Source of the DNA: Hemicordylus capensis
Lineage: Eukaryota; Chordata; Lepidosauria; Squamata; Cordylidae
Length of the DNA: 64,000 nt
Assembly: GCF_027244095.1 (NCBI RefSeq)
Contig: NC_069669.1
Location: 8,706,501-8,770,500, forward strand
Direction of reading: 5' to 3'
Within the stretch, counting starts at the first letter, position 1, and each line of letters opens with the position of its first letter. Below are positions 41,058 to 51,795 of the stretch, piece after piece. The notes below the pieces were generated by a model. It was given only the letters and a program-made list of their open reading frames with translations. It made no database searches and was not told where the DNA came from. The translations under genes were made by a program, and so were the position numbers.

Positions 41058-41734
41058 AGGCCTCCAGATCTCCAGGCTTGCTTCCGAGAGCCACCTAGAG
41101 TCTAGGGATACCTGTTGATTCCCGGAGACTGCAGCCCAACCTTGGAGTGAGTTGGCAAGCCTCGGAAGTGGTGCCGGCGGGGTGGGGCCACCCTGGGTTG
41201 AAGAGGCCTGTCCCCAGATAACCAACCCTGTGCCTCTGAGGGAGAGAGAGAGAGGTCCTCTTGTCTCTGCAGCAGAATCAACATTCAGGTGCTTGTGAAG
41301 AGGGCTTGAATGAGTTGGTCAATATTTTAACAGCGGGAGAAGAGGGCTTTGACGTGAAGATGGTTACCAAGGTGGGGAAGAGGATAAAGGAGCTTTTGTC
41401 CTGGAAGAATGGTCAGGACGGGGTGTTGAACTGCAGGCAGCATTAGCTTGGCCCGAGACCTCTTTTGCTGAGTTCCTCAAGATGAAGTCAGCCTTTGCAT
41501 GAGCTCACTCTCTTGGTTTCCCTCTGGGCTCCGAAATGGCCATAGTACGCCAAGCGTCACGGCCTTCCCGCACAGTCTTGGTTTTGTCATTTCCAGTCCA
41601 ACTCATCCTTGACGTGCTGCCTGGCCCTGGGATCTTGGCCACCTTTGGTGCTTTCCCTTTTGGCTCTGGTTCCCACTGCAAATGCCTGCAGGCTGCTCCC
41701 GGGTGAACGATCCCAAAACTCCAGTGGTGGGTGA

Positions 41735-41872
41735 CAGAGGCTACCTCCAGACTCAGAGGCGAGAGGCCCCTGAATCTCAGTTGCAGTGCAGCAACGGCAT
41801 CTGGCGGGCCACGGTGTGAGACGGGATGCCCGGGGCCTGATCCACCAGGGCTGTTCCTGTCTTCTCAGGAAG
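41735..41872 (+). repeat. CR1 3' end, diverged
   Basis: CAACGGCATCTGGCGGGCCA and CCTGATCCACCAGGGCTGTT match the CR1 3' UTR consensus at 55530-55750. Confidence 0.65.
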
Positions 41873-42371
41873 AGAAAATGGAGAGTTCTGCCGTCTGGCT
41901 TTCCCAGTTTTGTCAGCTTCTTCATTATCAGGGTTGTAAGCTTTTGGCCATTAATCGGTTAGATTCATCACTTAAGAATGTGTTGATGGACTGGAAAGGT
42001 GGCCAGATTCATCGGTAGCAGACATAAATTTATATTTTCATTTACATTTTGCCCTTCGTCCTACAACCCCACAGCGGTTAACAACAAGTTGAAAAGCGGG
42101 GCTGGGAACAGAATATATACAGGTGGCCCTCTTGATCTGCGTGGGTCCCATTCTCGGCTACAACCACGGATAACAGAACCGCGGATAACGAGACCTTGAG
42201 GCAATGGAAATTGGTTCCTGGAGGTGAAAAAAGGCTAAAAATGGCAGAAATAAGAAATGACAGAAATAAAGTGCCGTCTTTTGGTCTCCAGTTGTTCAGC
42301 AGTGCCCCACAAACCCCCCAATTTTGGCGATTTTTAGATTAAAAACCGTAGTGTGTACACACACACACGCA

Positions 42372-42372
<1 letters not shown>

Positions 42373-42432
<60 letters not shown>
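42373..42432. repeat. (ATCT)n microsatellite
   Basis: About 15 uninterrupted ATCT units, preceded by an ACACACAC stretch. Confidence 0.95.
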
Positions 42433-42439
42433 CCGACCA

Positions 42440-42695
42440 CCTAGGAACCTTGGATGAAGTCACTTGCCTAGGGAGCAAGAGTTTGCTGGTTTGAATCCCC
42501 GCAGGTATGTTCCCCAGACTATGGAAAACACCTATATCAGGCAGTAGCAATATAAAAAGATGCCAAAAGGCATCATCTCATACTGCATGGGAGAAAGGCA
42601 ATGGTCAACACCTCCTGTATTCTACCAAAAAAACCACATGGCTCTGTGGTCGCCAGGAGTCGACACCAACTCGACGGCACAACTTTACCTTTAGG
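42440..42695 (+). repeat. Squam1/Sauria-like SINE nested in the Tigger-like element
   Basis: TGGTTTGAATCCCCGCAGG (B-box), CAGGCAGTAGCAATATAAAA, CTCCTGTATTCTACC and the tail CGACACCAACTCGACGGCAC-AACTTTACCTTT. Confidence 0.8.
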
Positions 42696-42829
42696 AACCT
42701 CAGACAGGTGAATTCCTACTATTTTTTTGACGTGCATATACCAAGTTTGGGTCTCCATTGCCTGACCACGGATACGTGAAACTGCTGGTTTAGGGACCCT
42801 GCATAACGAGAGCCACCTGTTCAGCAAAG

Positions 42830-43010
42830 GGCAGCTCATTGGCCGGAAGCCTGAATAAAAAGGGCAGTCTTCACTTTCCTCCTAAAGGCTGGGAGAGAGG
42901 GAGCCATGCAGATCTCAGCCGAGAGCGAATTCCACAGGCTGGGGGCAATCACTGAGAAGGCCCTGCTCCCGTGTGCTTGACAAACAGCCTCATCAGGTGC
43001 TGGCAGGCAG
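42830..43010 (-). repeat. L2-like LINE fragment
   Basis: GCGAATTCCACAGGCTGGGG and ACTGAGAAGGCCCTGCTCCC are complement words of the L2-type ORF2 end (REFHRLG... type). It resumes the piece cut at 42117. Confidence 0.5.
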
Positions 43011-43204
43011 AGCAGAGCCCTCCTAGCTGATCTAGTCAGGTGGGTCGATTCAGCTGGGAGCAGGTACCTTAGTTACTGCAGGGAGAGGAGTTAAAATCCT
43101 TTCCCGGCAGTTCTTTTTAAACAGATGCTGCCTGGCTACAATTGTGACTGTCTTCTCACTGTAAGGAAAGGAGTTGTGGGCAGTCTGCTGAAGCAGTTTG
43201 GCCT

Positions 43205-43485
43205 GAATCAAAACTTCTTCAAAGTCCAGCTTTTGCATCCGTAGAGTCTCACGGAGAAAAGCATTGTCCGGACGATTCTCATCTTTGTAGGTGTAGACAC
43301 GTCACGGCATCTAAATATCCTTTCCAAGGCCTTCATTGCAACCCTACCAAGTGCTGGTCTGTGGCGTATTTCTTGACTGCTGGATCCTTTCCTGTTGATG
43401 GTCGATCCTAAAAGGCAGAAGCCACCCACCCCTTCAATGTCAATTCTGAGGCTGGTTGCTGTACCCGTTGTCATTAGTTGTTTGG
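43205..43485 (-). repeat. Bov-B LINE fragment (C-terminal ORF2)
   Basis: Minus strand encodes SLRIDIEGVGGFCLLGSTIN and KALERIFRCRDVSTPTKMRI, matching the same region of the larger Bov-B copy at 48350-48600. Confidence 0.8.
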
Positions 43486-44090
43486 ATCCTTGGGGATCTG
43501 TGGATCCCTACAAAGGGAGCAGATTTGCTTTAGGTTGCTTGCACTGGAGTTGAAGATCTGGCTACCAGGTTGGTGGCTTAGTGTGCTGTATAAAGGCTAG
43601 GAGCCCCGGCGTTGCCTCGAAAGGACATCCCCGTGCCTGAGGAAAAATCTCTCCGGTGCCAATTCCTGACGGACCCTTTGATTCTAGCAGGATGGTGGCG
43701 TCTGCTCCCGCCATTTGAGTGGGCGTTCTGGCCCCAAAGCAACTTGCCCGCTTATTTCTCGGTGACTCACAGCGTAGCCACTTCCTCTCGCTGCTAAGAG
43801 AGTTTCTCTGCTGAACGCCGGCTCTCGCATTGGGAACGGCTGCGATTTCTTTGCCGCCCATTTGGATGCTCCGCTTCTGTGCTTGTTTCGGAGGCGAGTC
43901 ACTGGTGCCTCGGAGAATGTTTCCTTCCCGGAATCGTTTGCAATATTCCTCGGCTGCCTCATGCAGTGCCGTGAGTCATACCTGGCCTAGTGAGTAGAGG
44001 CGAAGCTGGGGAAGGGAGGCACCCTTCTGTAGTGATCTTTCCCCCTTCTCCCCTTTTCTGTGGCTGATTTGCCACTCCCTGTGCTTGCAA
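43486..44090. other. Moderately GC-rich stretch, no gene recognised
   Basis: Open frames exist on both strands (for example minus 43562-43861) but show no known motif and no splice support. CpG content is slightly raised around 43600-43950. Confidence 0.35.
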
Positions 44091-44094
44091 GGTT

Positions 44095-44640
44095 CCCCCT
44101 CCAATTTATTTATTCGTTTGTTTGTTTATTTAGTAAGTATATTTCTATACCACCCATAACTTACGTCTCTGGGCGGTTGACAGCAAAACAAGAACAGAAA
44201 GCAAAACGTTGGTTCAAACAAAAACAAAAAGTTTAAAACATTACAACAATTTAAAAATTTTGAAAACAATATTTTAAAACAGCATTAAAGCAATATTAAT
44301 TAAAAGCCTGGGTGAACAGATGCATCTTTAAAGACTTTTTAAAAGCTGCCAGAGATGGGGAGGCTCTTCTTTCGGCAGGGAAGCGCATTCCAAAGCCTCG
44401 GGGCAGCAACGGAGAAGGCCCGTCCCTGAGTATCCACCAGACGTGCCACTGGCAAATGCAGACGGACCTCTCCAGATTATCTCAGTGGGCAGTGGGATTC
44501 ATGACGAAGAAGACGTTCTTGATGTTGATGTACTGTGGTGGTGAAGAGCATGTGCTAAGAGTTGCGAAGCCCCTAGTCCAGGTCTTGGCATGACTCTGAT
44601 CTCATTGGATCTCACCAAATCTGGTATCTCTCAGCCTTCC
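44095..44640 (-). repeat. L2-like LINE end, minus strand
   Basis: TTTCTATACCACCCATAACT, CTGGGCGGTTGACAGC, AAAAGCCTGGGTGAACAGAT and GAGAAGGCCCGTCCCTGAGT. Long colinear match with 16895-17345. Confidence 0.72.
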
Positions 44641-44662
44641 CTCTGAAATATGGCTGTAAGAG

Positions 44663-44925
44663 CAGGTAAAGTGTGCCGTCGATTTTGACTCCTGGCACCC
44701 ACAGAGCCCGGTGGTTGTCTTTGGCAGAATACAGGAGGGGTTCACCATTGCCATCTCCCACGCAGTATGAGATGATGCCTTTCAGCGTCGTCCTGTATCG
44801 TTGCTGCCGCCCGATATAGGTGTTTCCCATGTCTCCCCATAGTCTGGGAAACATACCAGCAGGGATTCGAACCGGCAACCTTCTGCTTGTCAAAAATTTC
44901 CCCTCTGTGCCACTTAACTTGGAGT
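44663..44925 (-). repeat. Squam1/Sauria-like SINE, full length
   Basis: Tail complement AAAGTGTGCCGTCGATTTTG, body complement CCCGATATAGGTGTTTCCCA and B-box complement GGGATTCGAACCGGCAACC. Confidence 0.8.
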
Positions 44926-45044
44926 TGGGGCCTACATTAAAAGTTTATTGTAACAATTAGCAAGTTCCTGCCTGTGAATTTCCTTGTTCACTTGGCGAAA
45001 CTGCCAATTAAATTCCCCCTCTGGAGTTGCCTTTGATTGAACCC

Positions 45045-45125
45045 AGGTCCAGCCATTCACACATAAACGTATGCCTGTGTACAGACCTCTAAACGCAGGT
45101 ACAATCTAATGCCTGTGTGTGTCCT
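45045..45125. repeat. Unnamed repeat related to 3710-3960
   Basis: CATTCACACATAAACG and GTGTACAGACCTCTAAACGC align with CATTCACACAAACACATG and GTGTACAGACATCTGCATGC at 3890-3930. Confidence 0.4.
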
Positions 45126-45717
45126 GCTCAGATCTGGCCAGGAGAGCTATAGCAGTATCGGGAAGGTGGTCTTCCTCGAATCGGATTACTCTGTCGTAAC
45201 CGCAAGGCTCTTCATTCCGAGAACGCACAGTCAGGGAAAAGCAAAGAACCCTGTGTTCTCTCTGTCCTAGACCTCTTAGGTGTCGCTTGTATCAACTTGT
45301 TGGAATTTCCCAGAGAGAATTGTGGCCTTTTCTTTCTTTCGTAATTGCTGGTGTGTAAAGGATCTCTTTAGAGGAGTGCTTCTGTGTTTGCACTCTATTG
45401 GCTCGTGCCAGCTAATCTGAGGCTGGCTCTGCTCCGCCCTTTGCCAGCGCTGCCTCTTTACCTTCGCTTATGCTTTTGCTTCATGTCCACCCAAGTTACC
45501 TACACTTGGGCTGAAGTCGCTTATTTGGAGAACCTGCAAGCCGTGTAAGGAGTTCACAGGCGGGAGAGACCGCAGAGACCCAGTTTTCCAATCCCTGCTC
45601 AGCCATGGAACTCACTGATTGACCCTGGACCAACCATCTCTCGGCCTAGCCTACCTCACAGGGTTGTTGTGAAGGTAAACTAGAGGAGGGTGTTAGATAT
45701 GTTTGGATTGTTTAGAG

Positions 45718-45840
45718 CAGGAATTCCCAACGTATGGCCTCCAGCTGTTGCTGAACAGCAGCTTCCATCTCCCGCAACCACAACTTATTGGCTGATGGGA
45801 GTTGTTCAGCAACAGATGGACCACAGGTTGGGAACCCTTG
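45718..45840. mobile_element. Folding hAT-like element (123 bp), variant
   Basis: Ends CAGGAATTCCCAACG and TTGGGAACCCTTG; flanks GTTTAGAG (45710-45717) and GTTTAGTG (45841-45848). This variant lacks the ACTACAACTCCC motif and has GCTGTTGCTGAACAGC instead. Confidence 0.72.
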
Positions 45841-46053
45841 GTTTAGTGAATCTTCAGTGAGGTCTCACTCTACTAGTCAGGCTGTTGTATCTGCTCTCTC
45901 TGCTTACTGTGTTCGTTACGTAGTGAAAATGCTTGGCTAAGAGCTCTGTGTCCACCTGGAGTTATTCTATGTAAAGCCGACTCGAGATCTTTCAAGTGTC
46001 GACAAGGATGGGATACAGAAGCCTGTGTGGTACAGAGCAGAACTCTGACCTAC

Positions 46054-46250
46054 CACGGTTCCCTCTAAGGCGTGCACACCTGCGCGCGCTCACAAGTTTT
46101 TGGATGTCCGCTCCGTTCATATTAGATCCCGCTCAGGTTGAATCAGGAAGGCCCCACTCTGAATGCAGGTGTGCACACACTGCCTTGATACTGCTGCCCA
46201 GAACAAAACCTATTTCTGCACAGAGATGAAGAAAAGTTAAGGGACCACTG
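46054..46250 (+). mobile_element. Short hAT-like MITE (GTTCCCTCTAAGG ends)
   Basis: CACGGTTCCCTCTAAGGCGT at the left and AAGGGACCACTG at the right. The middle contains TTTTTGGATGTCCGCTCCGT and TAGATCCCGCTCAGGTTG, shared with 56498-56670 and with 8129-8293 in reverse. Confidence 0.75.
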
Positions 46251-46484
46251 CTGACTATTTAAGTGTCTCTGAGAGTAAAGATATCGAAAGGTTAAAAAGT
46301 TAACAGACTAGGCTAAAACCACTATTAAAATAAGTTGTTTAAAACTGAAAAATTTAAAAATCTGGAGAGAAAAAGTAGGATATAAATTTAACTAATAAAT
46401 AATAGGCGTGTTCACACGATGAGAAACTTCAGGAGCTGTACCGGCTCCTGTTTTGTGATCGTGTGCTTGTAAAAAAACAAGGGG

Positions 46485-47300
46485 ATGGGAGGAGAGCTGG
46501 CCTTTTGGTAGCAAGCATGACTTGTCCCCATAGCTAAGCAGGGTCTGTCCTGGTTGCGTATGGATGGGAGACTTGATGTGTGAGCACTACAAGAGATTCC
46601 CCTCAGGGGATGGAGCCACTATGGGAAGATCAGAAGGTTCCAAGTTCCTTCCCTGGCTTCTCCAAGATAAGGCTGAGCAAGATTCCTGCCTGCAAAGGAT
46701 GTTTGTCCTACCCTATTTCTTATAGTGTGAACAAGCTGAATAAATTGACAGCAGCTGGGTTAGATACCAAGAGAGCTGGTCTTGTGGTAAAAGAAAAGTG
46801 TGCCTGAGTTGATGTCGACTCCTGGCGCCCACAGAGCCCTGTGGTTGTCTTGGGTAGAATACAGGAGGGGTTTACCATTGTCTCCTCCCACGCAGTATGA
46901 GATGATGCCTTTCAGCATCTGCCTATATCTCTGCAGCCCGATATAGGTGTTTCCCATAGTCTGGGAAACATACTAGCTGGGACTTGAACCAGCAACCTCT
47001 GGCTTGCTAGTCAAGTTATTTCCCCATGCCCCATTAGGTTGCCTTGTGGTAGCAAGCATGAATGGTTGCCTTTGCTAAGCAGGGCCCACCCTGGTTTGCA
47101 TTTGGATGGGAGACTGCCGGTGTGAGCACTGGAAGATCTTCTCCTTAGGGGATGATGGGGCCGCTCTGGGAAGAGCACCTGCCTGCTTGCCTGCAGAAGG
47201 TTCCAAGTTCCCTCCTTGGCATCTCCAGATAGACCCCTGCCTGTAACCTTACTGAGCTAGATGGGTCTGACTCGGTACCACAAGGCAGCTTCTTACGTCC
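46485..47300 (+). repeat. SINE cluster: 5S SINE, Squam1-like SINE, 5S SINE
   Basis: 5S copies lie at about 46485-46700 and 47035-47300 (GCTAAGCAGGGTCTGTCCTG and GCTAAGCAGGGCCCACCCTG). Between them a minus-strand Squam1-like SINE (46795-47035) starts with AAAGTGTGCCTGAGTTGATG and ends in a B-box complement GGGACTTGAACCAGCAACC. Confidence 0.75.
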
Positions 47301-47878
47301 CTCCCTCCTAACATGAGCACGCTTTTGCAGTGCCTCACTGCCGAATTTAATTCTACAGGTTCCTGCAAGGCTGAGCTGCCTGGCGTGATTCTGCAGGTCG
47401 GGACTGAATCCCAAACGATCCAGACCTTATGCCTGCATCAAAGCGAGGGGAAACGGCTGTCTTTTCCAGCCCTGGTTCCTATAGCAACGGCACATCAGAA
47501 GAGCCAGGAAGTCCGCGAGGCTTTAAAGGAGTTGCCGTCTCTCCGCACCGCACGCGTCTTTTTAACTTGCCTGTCCATTTTGCAGTGAGATGGGAGCCGG
47601 CAGCCAAGAGTTGAATAGGTGTCTCGTCAGGAGCCGTGCGGCCGTTTGGCTTAGAGCAGATTTGCTGGTGACTTGTTTCTAGAGCGGAACGATGCGGCAT
47701 GGTTTTTCTGGGAGCCGGCTTTGGATTTCTGCCCATTGCATCAGCACATTACCGCTGCTGGGAGAGCTTGAATGGGCAAGATACATGTGTGTGCCCAGAG
47801 GGTGCTTACAGAGATCCATGGAGATGTGTCCTGTGTACATCCAACCTCTGCATTCCACATGTGGCTCATTTTCTATTT

Positions 47879-47945
47879 CAGGGGTTCCCAACCTTGGGCC
47901 CCCAGATGGTGTTGGACTACCAATACCATAATCCACAGCCATGAT
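47879..47945. mobile_element. Half of a folding hAT-like element, cut by Bov-B
   Basis: CAGGGGTTCCCAACCTTGGG and CCCAGATGGTGTTGGACTAC form the left arm. The second arm stops after ATGATGGGAG, where the Bov-B tail begins. Confidence 0.7.
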
Positions 47946-47949
47946 GGGA

Positions 47950-49610
47950 GTTTGATTGATTAAGTGCCGTCAAGTCCGGGTTGACTCTTAGCGACCACAT
48001 AGATAGATTCACTCCACGATGATCTGTCTTCACCTTGGCCTTTAAGGTCTCTCAGTGGTGCATTCATTGCTGTCGTAATTGAGTCCATCCACCTTGCTGT
48101 TGGTCGTCCTCTTCTCTTTCCTTCAACTTTTCCTAGCATTATGGACTTCTCAAGGGATCTGGGTCTTTGCATCATGTGTCTGAAGTATGCTAGTTTGAGC
48201 CTGGTCATTTGTTCCTCGAGTGAAAATTCTGGATTGATTTGTCCTATGATCCATTTGTTTGTTTTCCTGGCTGTTCATGGTATCAAAAGTCTTTGCCAGC
48301 ACCAAAGTTCAAAGGCGTCAATACTTTTCCTGTCCTGCTTCTTCAAGGTCCAACTTCTGCATTTATAGAGTGTCACGGGCAAAACCATTGTCTGAATGAT
48401 TCTAATCTTTGTAGGTATAGACACGTCACGGCATCTAAATATCCTTTCCAAGTCTTTCATTGCAGCCCTACCAAGTGCTAGTCTGTGGCATATTTTTTTT
48501 AACTTTAGGATCCTTTTCTGTTGATAGTCAATCCTAAAAGGCAGAAGCTATCCACCACTTCAGTGTCTTCATTGTCAGTTCTGAGGCTGGTTGCTCTACC
48601 TGTTGTCATCAGGTTAGTCTTCGTTACATTTAATTGTAGTCCATTTTTTTCACTGTGCTCCTTTCATTACTGGAACTTGCAGATCATCCACGTTCTCAGC
48701 TATCGGAGTGGTGTCATCAGCGTAGCACAGGTTATTGATGTTTCTTCCTCCAACTTTAAAACCTCACTCATCTTCTACCAATCCAGCTTCTCTCATTCTA
48801 TGTTCAGCATATAAATTGAATAAAGAAGGAGAAAGTATACAGCCTTGTCTTACTCCTTTGCCGATCTGGAACCAGTCTGTTTCACCCTGTTCTGTCTGGA
48901 TTGTGGCTTCCTGCCCTGTGTATAGGTTTCTCATCAGAACAATGAGGTGTTCTGGGATGCCCATTTTCCAAAGGATATTCCACAACTTGACATGGTTGAT
49001 GCAATCAAAGGCTTTTCTGTAGTCAATGAAACACATATTGACTTCTTTGGTATTCTTTGGCTTTCTCAACTATCCAGCATGCATTGGCAATGATGTCTCT
49101 TGTTCCTTGGCCAGGAACAAGGAACCCAGCTTGAACATCCGGCATTTCCCTTTCCACGTAGGACTTCAATCTGTGTTGGATGATCCTGAGCATTATTTTG
49201 CTAGCATGTGAAATTAAGGATATTGTGTGGTGGTGTACACAATCTGTTGAGTCTCCTTTCTTTGGTTTTGGTATGTTTATTGACCTCTTCCAATCTCTTG
49301 GCCACTGTGTCGTTCTCCAAACTGGCTGGCATAGTTTGGTTAGAGCCTTGACTGATTCCTCTTCTGTTGCCTGCCATATTTCTGTAGCTATTCTATCAAT
49401 TCCTGTAGCCTTCTGACTTGGTAGTGACTGGAGTGCTGATCCATCTTCCCGTACTAGAGGTTCTTGCAAGTAGGGAATATCTACTAGAGCATCTTGGATG
49501 TTGACGTCCCTGCTGTACAGATTTTCAGTATACTACTTCCATCTCTGTTTGATCTTCTCTGAATCAATTACTATCTGTCCTTTAGCATCCTTTAACATAC
49601 AGGTAAATTG
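47950..49610 (-). mobile_element. Bov-B (RTE) LINE, 3' half with reverse transcriptase
   Basis: Minus-strand frames read, in order, SQKATGIDRIATEIWQ, MCFIDYRKAFDCINHVKLWN, GVRQGCILSPSLFNLYAE, YADD (48713-48724), RIFRCRDVSIPTKIRI and GKRRGRPTARWMDSITTAMN, ending near GVAKSQPG-like VVAKSQPGLDG. These are conserved Bov-B ORF2 words. The frame shifts at least twice (near 49050 and between 48764 and 48713), so it is not an active copy. The 3' tail (complement of GATTAAGTGCCGTCAAGTC) matches the tails of the Squam1/Sauria-like SINEs. Confidence 0.88.
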
Positions 49611-49680
49611 TGTCATCAAGTCGATTTTGACTCCAGGCGCCCACAGAGTCCCATGGTTGTCTTTGGTAGAATACATTTAT
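49600..49680 (-). repeat. Squam1/Sauria-like SINE fragment
   Basis: AATTGTGTCATCAAGTCGAT and GCGCCCACAGAGTCCCATGG up to GGTAGAATACA; only the 3' tail third remains. Confidence 0.7.
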
Positions 49681-50329
49681 GAATATAAATTCATTTTTAG
49701 AAATCCGAGGCTAGAGAAGTTTCTGAGATTTGGGGCCTGGGGGCAAAGAGTGGGGAGAAGCAATAATTCCATCTAATCCCTGCTCAGGGTGTATTAACAC
49801 TAAAATCCAAATATTTTTAGTGGGGGGGGAGAGAGTTTTACAAGTGCAGTCTATTAAAGTATGCATCTCCTTTTGCTGTAATTAAATAACGCCAGAAATC
49901 TGAAGCGTAGGCAGGCCATTTGCAAGATCAAATTTGATTTTGAACAAGCACAAAAACTTAACTGAGTGCATCGGGGTGGGGGTGGGGGGGACCATATGGC
50001 ACGGTCTTTCTCGTGAATGCCGCCTCTCATGACTTTGAAGTAGACACAGATTTATGACAAGATGACTCATTCATAATCGGCCTGCATAAGTTGGCAGCTA
50101 GGGAGAAACTCGTGTGAGCGGTCAGGACATCGGGGGTGAGACTTTATCACGAAGGTTATTCGCCGCAAGCCCCTGGCATGGGTTGATGGCTAAAACAGTG
50201 GGTGAAACTGGATGGGAAGCAGTAAGGGAGAGAAGTGGGATGTATCCTCGATCGCCTCTGATATTTCGCCAGTGAAAACAGGGACGTGCCTCTGGACTGT
50301 GTAGCCAAGTGACGTGGGGAGCGTAGAAT

Positions 50330-50704
50330 GAGGCCGTTCCCACGATCAGTGGGAACCGCCTGGGGATGGTGAGAGGGGAGAGAGGGCTTAGCCGGCGGGG
50401 GCAGGGGAGTTCGGGGGCTGCGCCCACCTGGAAGCTCCAGCATGCCCTGCTGGAAAGACCCCCCCAAGCCGGGAGGCTGCATTTAGCCTCCCCACCGGGG
50501 GTCTGCTCGTGAGTTGCTGCAGCACAGAGCCGTGCCACGGCAACGTACGATCAAAAAAAACCCTCGGCGAAGGGGAGGGGTGTTCAAGCGGGTGACCCGC
50601 TTGAGAACCACCGGTCTCAGCTGCAAGCCCGGCGATTCTCACGGGCATACCCAATCAGGCTAGGCTCCCTTTGCTCGATTTGGTATGTCCGTGAGAATAG
50701 CCTC
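50330..50704. mobile_element. DNA transposon with 3-bp duplication (Harbinger-like)
   Basis: Ends GAGGCCGTTCCCACGAT and the complement of GAGGCTATTCTCACGGACA, flanked by AAT on both sides (50327-50329 and 50705-50707). The inside is GC-rich with further inverted pieces (GGTGACCCGCTTGAGAACC). No transposase was seen. Confidence 0.6.
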
Positions 50705-51011
50705 AATATGTGTGGGGTGTCGCTGAGCAACTGGGGAGGCGAGGCATACACTGTGCCGGCGTGCAGCATTAGGGTGTGTGGCCCATCAACATGGGAGGTG
50801 TGGTATAACAGTGTGTCGGGGTGTGGCCAAGCAATGTGGATGGTGCACCATACAATGTGTAGAGGTGTGGACAAGCAACAGTTCCGACTTCCAGCCTGCC
50901 ACGTGTAGAAATCAGGGCATCAGATGCATGCGGAGCATGTGATTCCGGACTCCCCAAATCCAAGGAGCCAAGCCCAGACTCGACAACTTTCATAGATGAA
51001 AACAGGCTGCT

Positions 51012-51148
51012 GGCCTGCTCAACTTAGGCCCCTCCCCAGCTGTTTTTGGACTACAACTCCCATAATCCCCAGCTACAGTGCCCAGTAGCCAGGGATTCTG
51101 GGAATTGTAGGCCAACATCTGCAGGAGGGGCAAAGTTGAGCAGCCCTG
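51012..51148. mobile_element. Folding hAT-like element
   Basis: CTGCTCAACTTAGGCCCCTC and GGACTACAACTCCCATAATC at the left; GGGATTCTGGGAATTGTAGG and GGGGCAAAGTTGAGCAGCCC at the right. Confidence 0.7.
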
Positions 51149-51479
51149 AAATAGGGATACCCTTGGGACAATTGATTCTCATTCCAAGGGTTACTGTCCA
51201 AGACCCCCACCCCCACCCCAGCCCACCAGCCACCATTACACATTGCTGGAAACGACTTAATGTAGGGCACCTCTTGATATGCCAGTGGAGTAGATGTGAT
51301 GCATCCACGTGGAGATTTGATTTCTCAAGACTGTGGGAAAGGAGCAAGCTGTTCTGAAGGATGGCGATGCTTGCCTCTTGCATGAAAAACAATTTAACAA
51401 CAGGGATAAAACAGAGATAAAGATTTACGAGGGACAGATTATTCCAGAAAATGAGAGCTGTCCCTGGTAATTAGGGAAG

Positions 51480-51795
51480 GATGGGAGGAGAGCTGGTCTT
51501 TTGGTAGCCGGCATGACTTGTCTTCTTTGCTAAGCAGGGTATGCCCTGGTTTGCATTCGAATGGGAGACAACCTGTGTGAGCATTGTAAGATCTTCCCTT
51601 TAGGGGATGGGGCTGCTCTGGGAAGAGCATCTAGGTTCCAAGTTCCCTCCCTGGCAGCATCTCCAAGATAGGGCTGAGAGAGACTTCTGCCTGCAACCTT
51701 GGAGAAGCTGCTGCCAGTCTGTGTAGAGTGACAATCCTGAGCTAGATGGACCAAGGGTCTGACTCAGTATATGGCAGCTTCCTATGTTTCTATTT
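51480..51795 (+). repeat. 5S-rRNA-headed SINE, full length
   Basis: GGATGGGAGGAGAGCTGGTC, TTGCTAAGCAGGGTATGCCC, ATGGGAGACAACC, body, and GGCAGCTTCCTATGTTTC. About 300 bp with little decay. Confidence 0.82.

Larger units (their letters stand above)
42120..42819. mobile_element. Tigger-like DNA transposon with a nested SINE
   Basis: Inverted ends: CAGGTGGCCCTCTTGATCTG and the complement of CAGGTGGCTCTCGTTATGC. Inside are GGATAACAGAACCGCGGATA and CCACGGATACGTGAAACTGC, words typical of Tigger/pogo ends. It interrupts an L2-like LINE (42040-42117 and 42830-43010). It holds an (ATCT)n run and a SINE. Confidence 0.6.

Noticed and set aside
48764-49469. Host gene encoding a reverse-transcriptase-like protein
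   Set aside because: The motifs and the 3' tail are those of a decayed Bov-B LINE.
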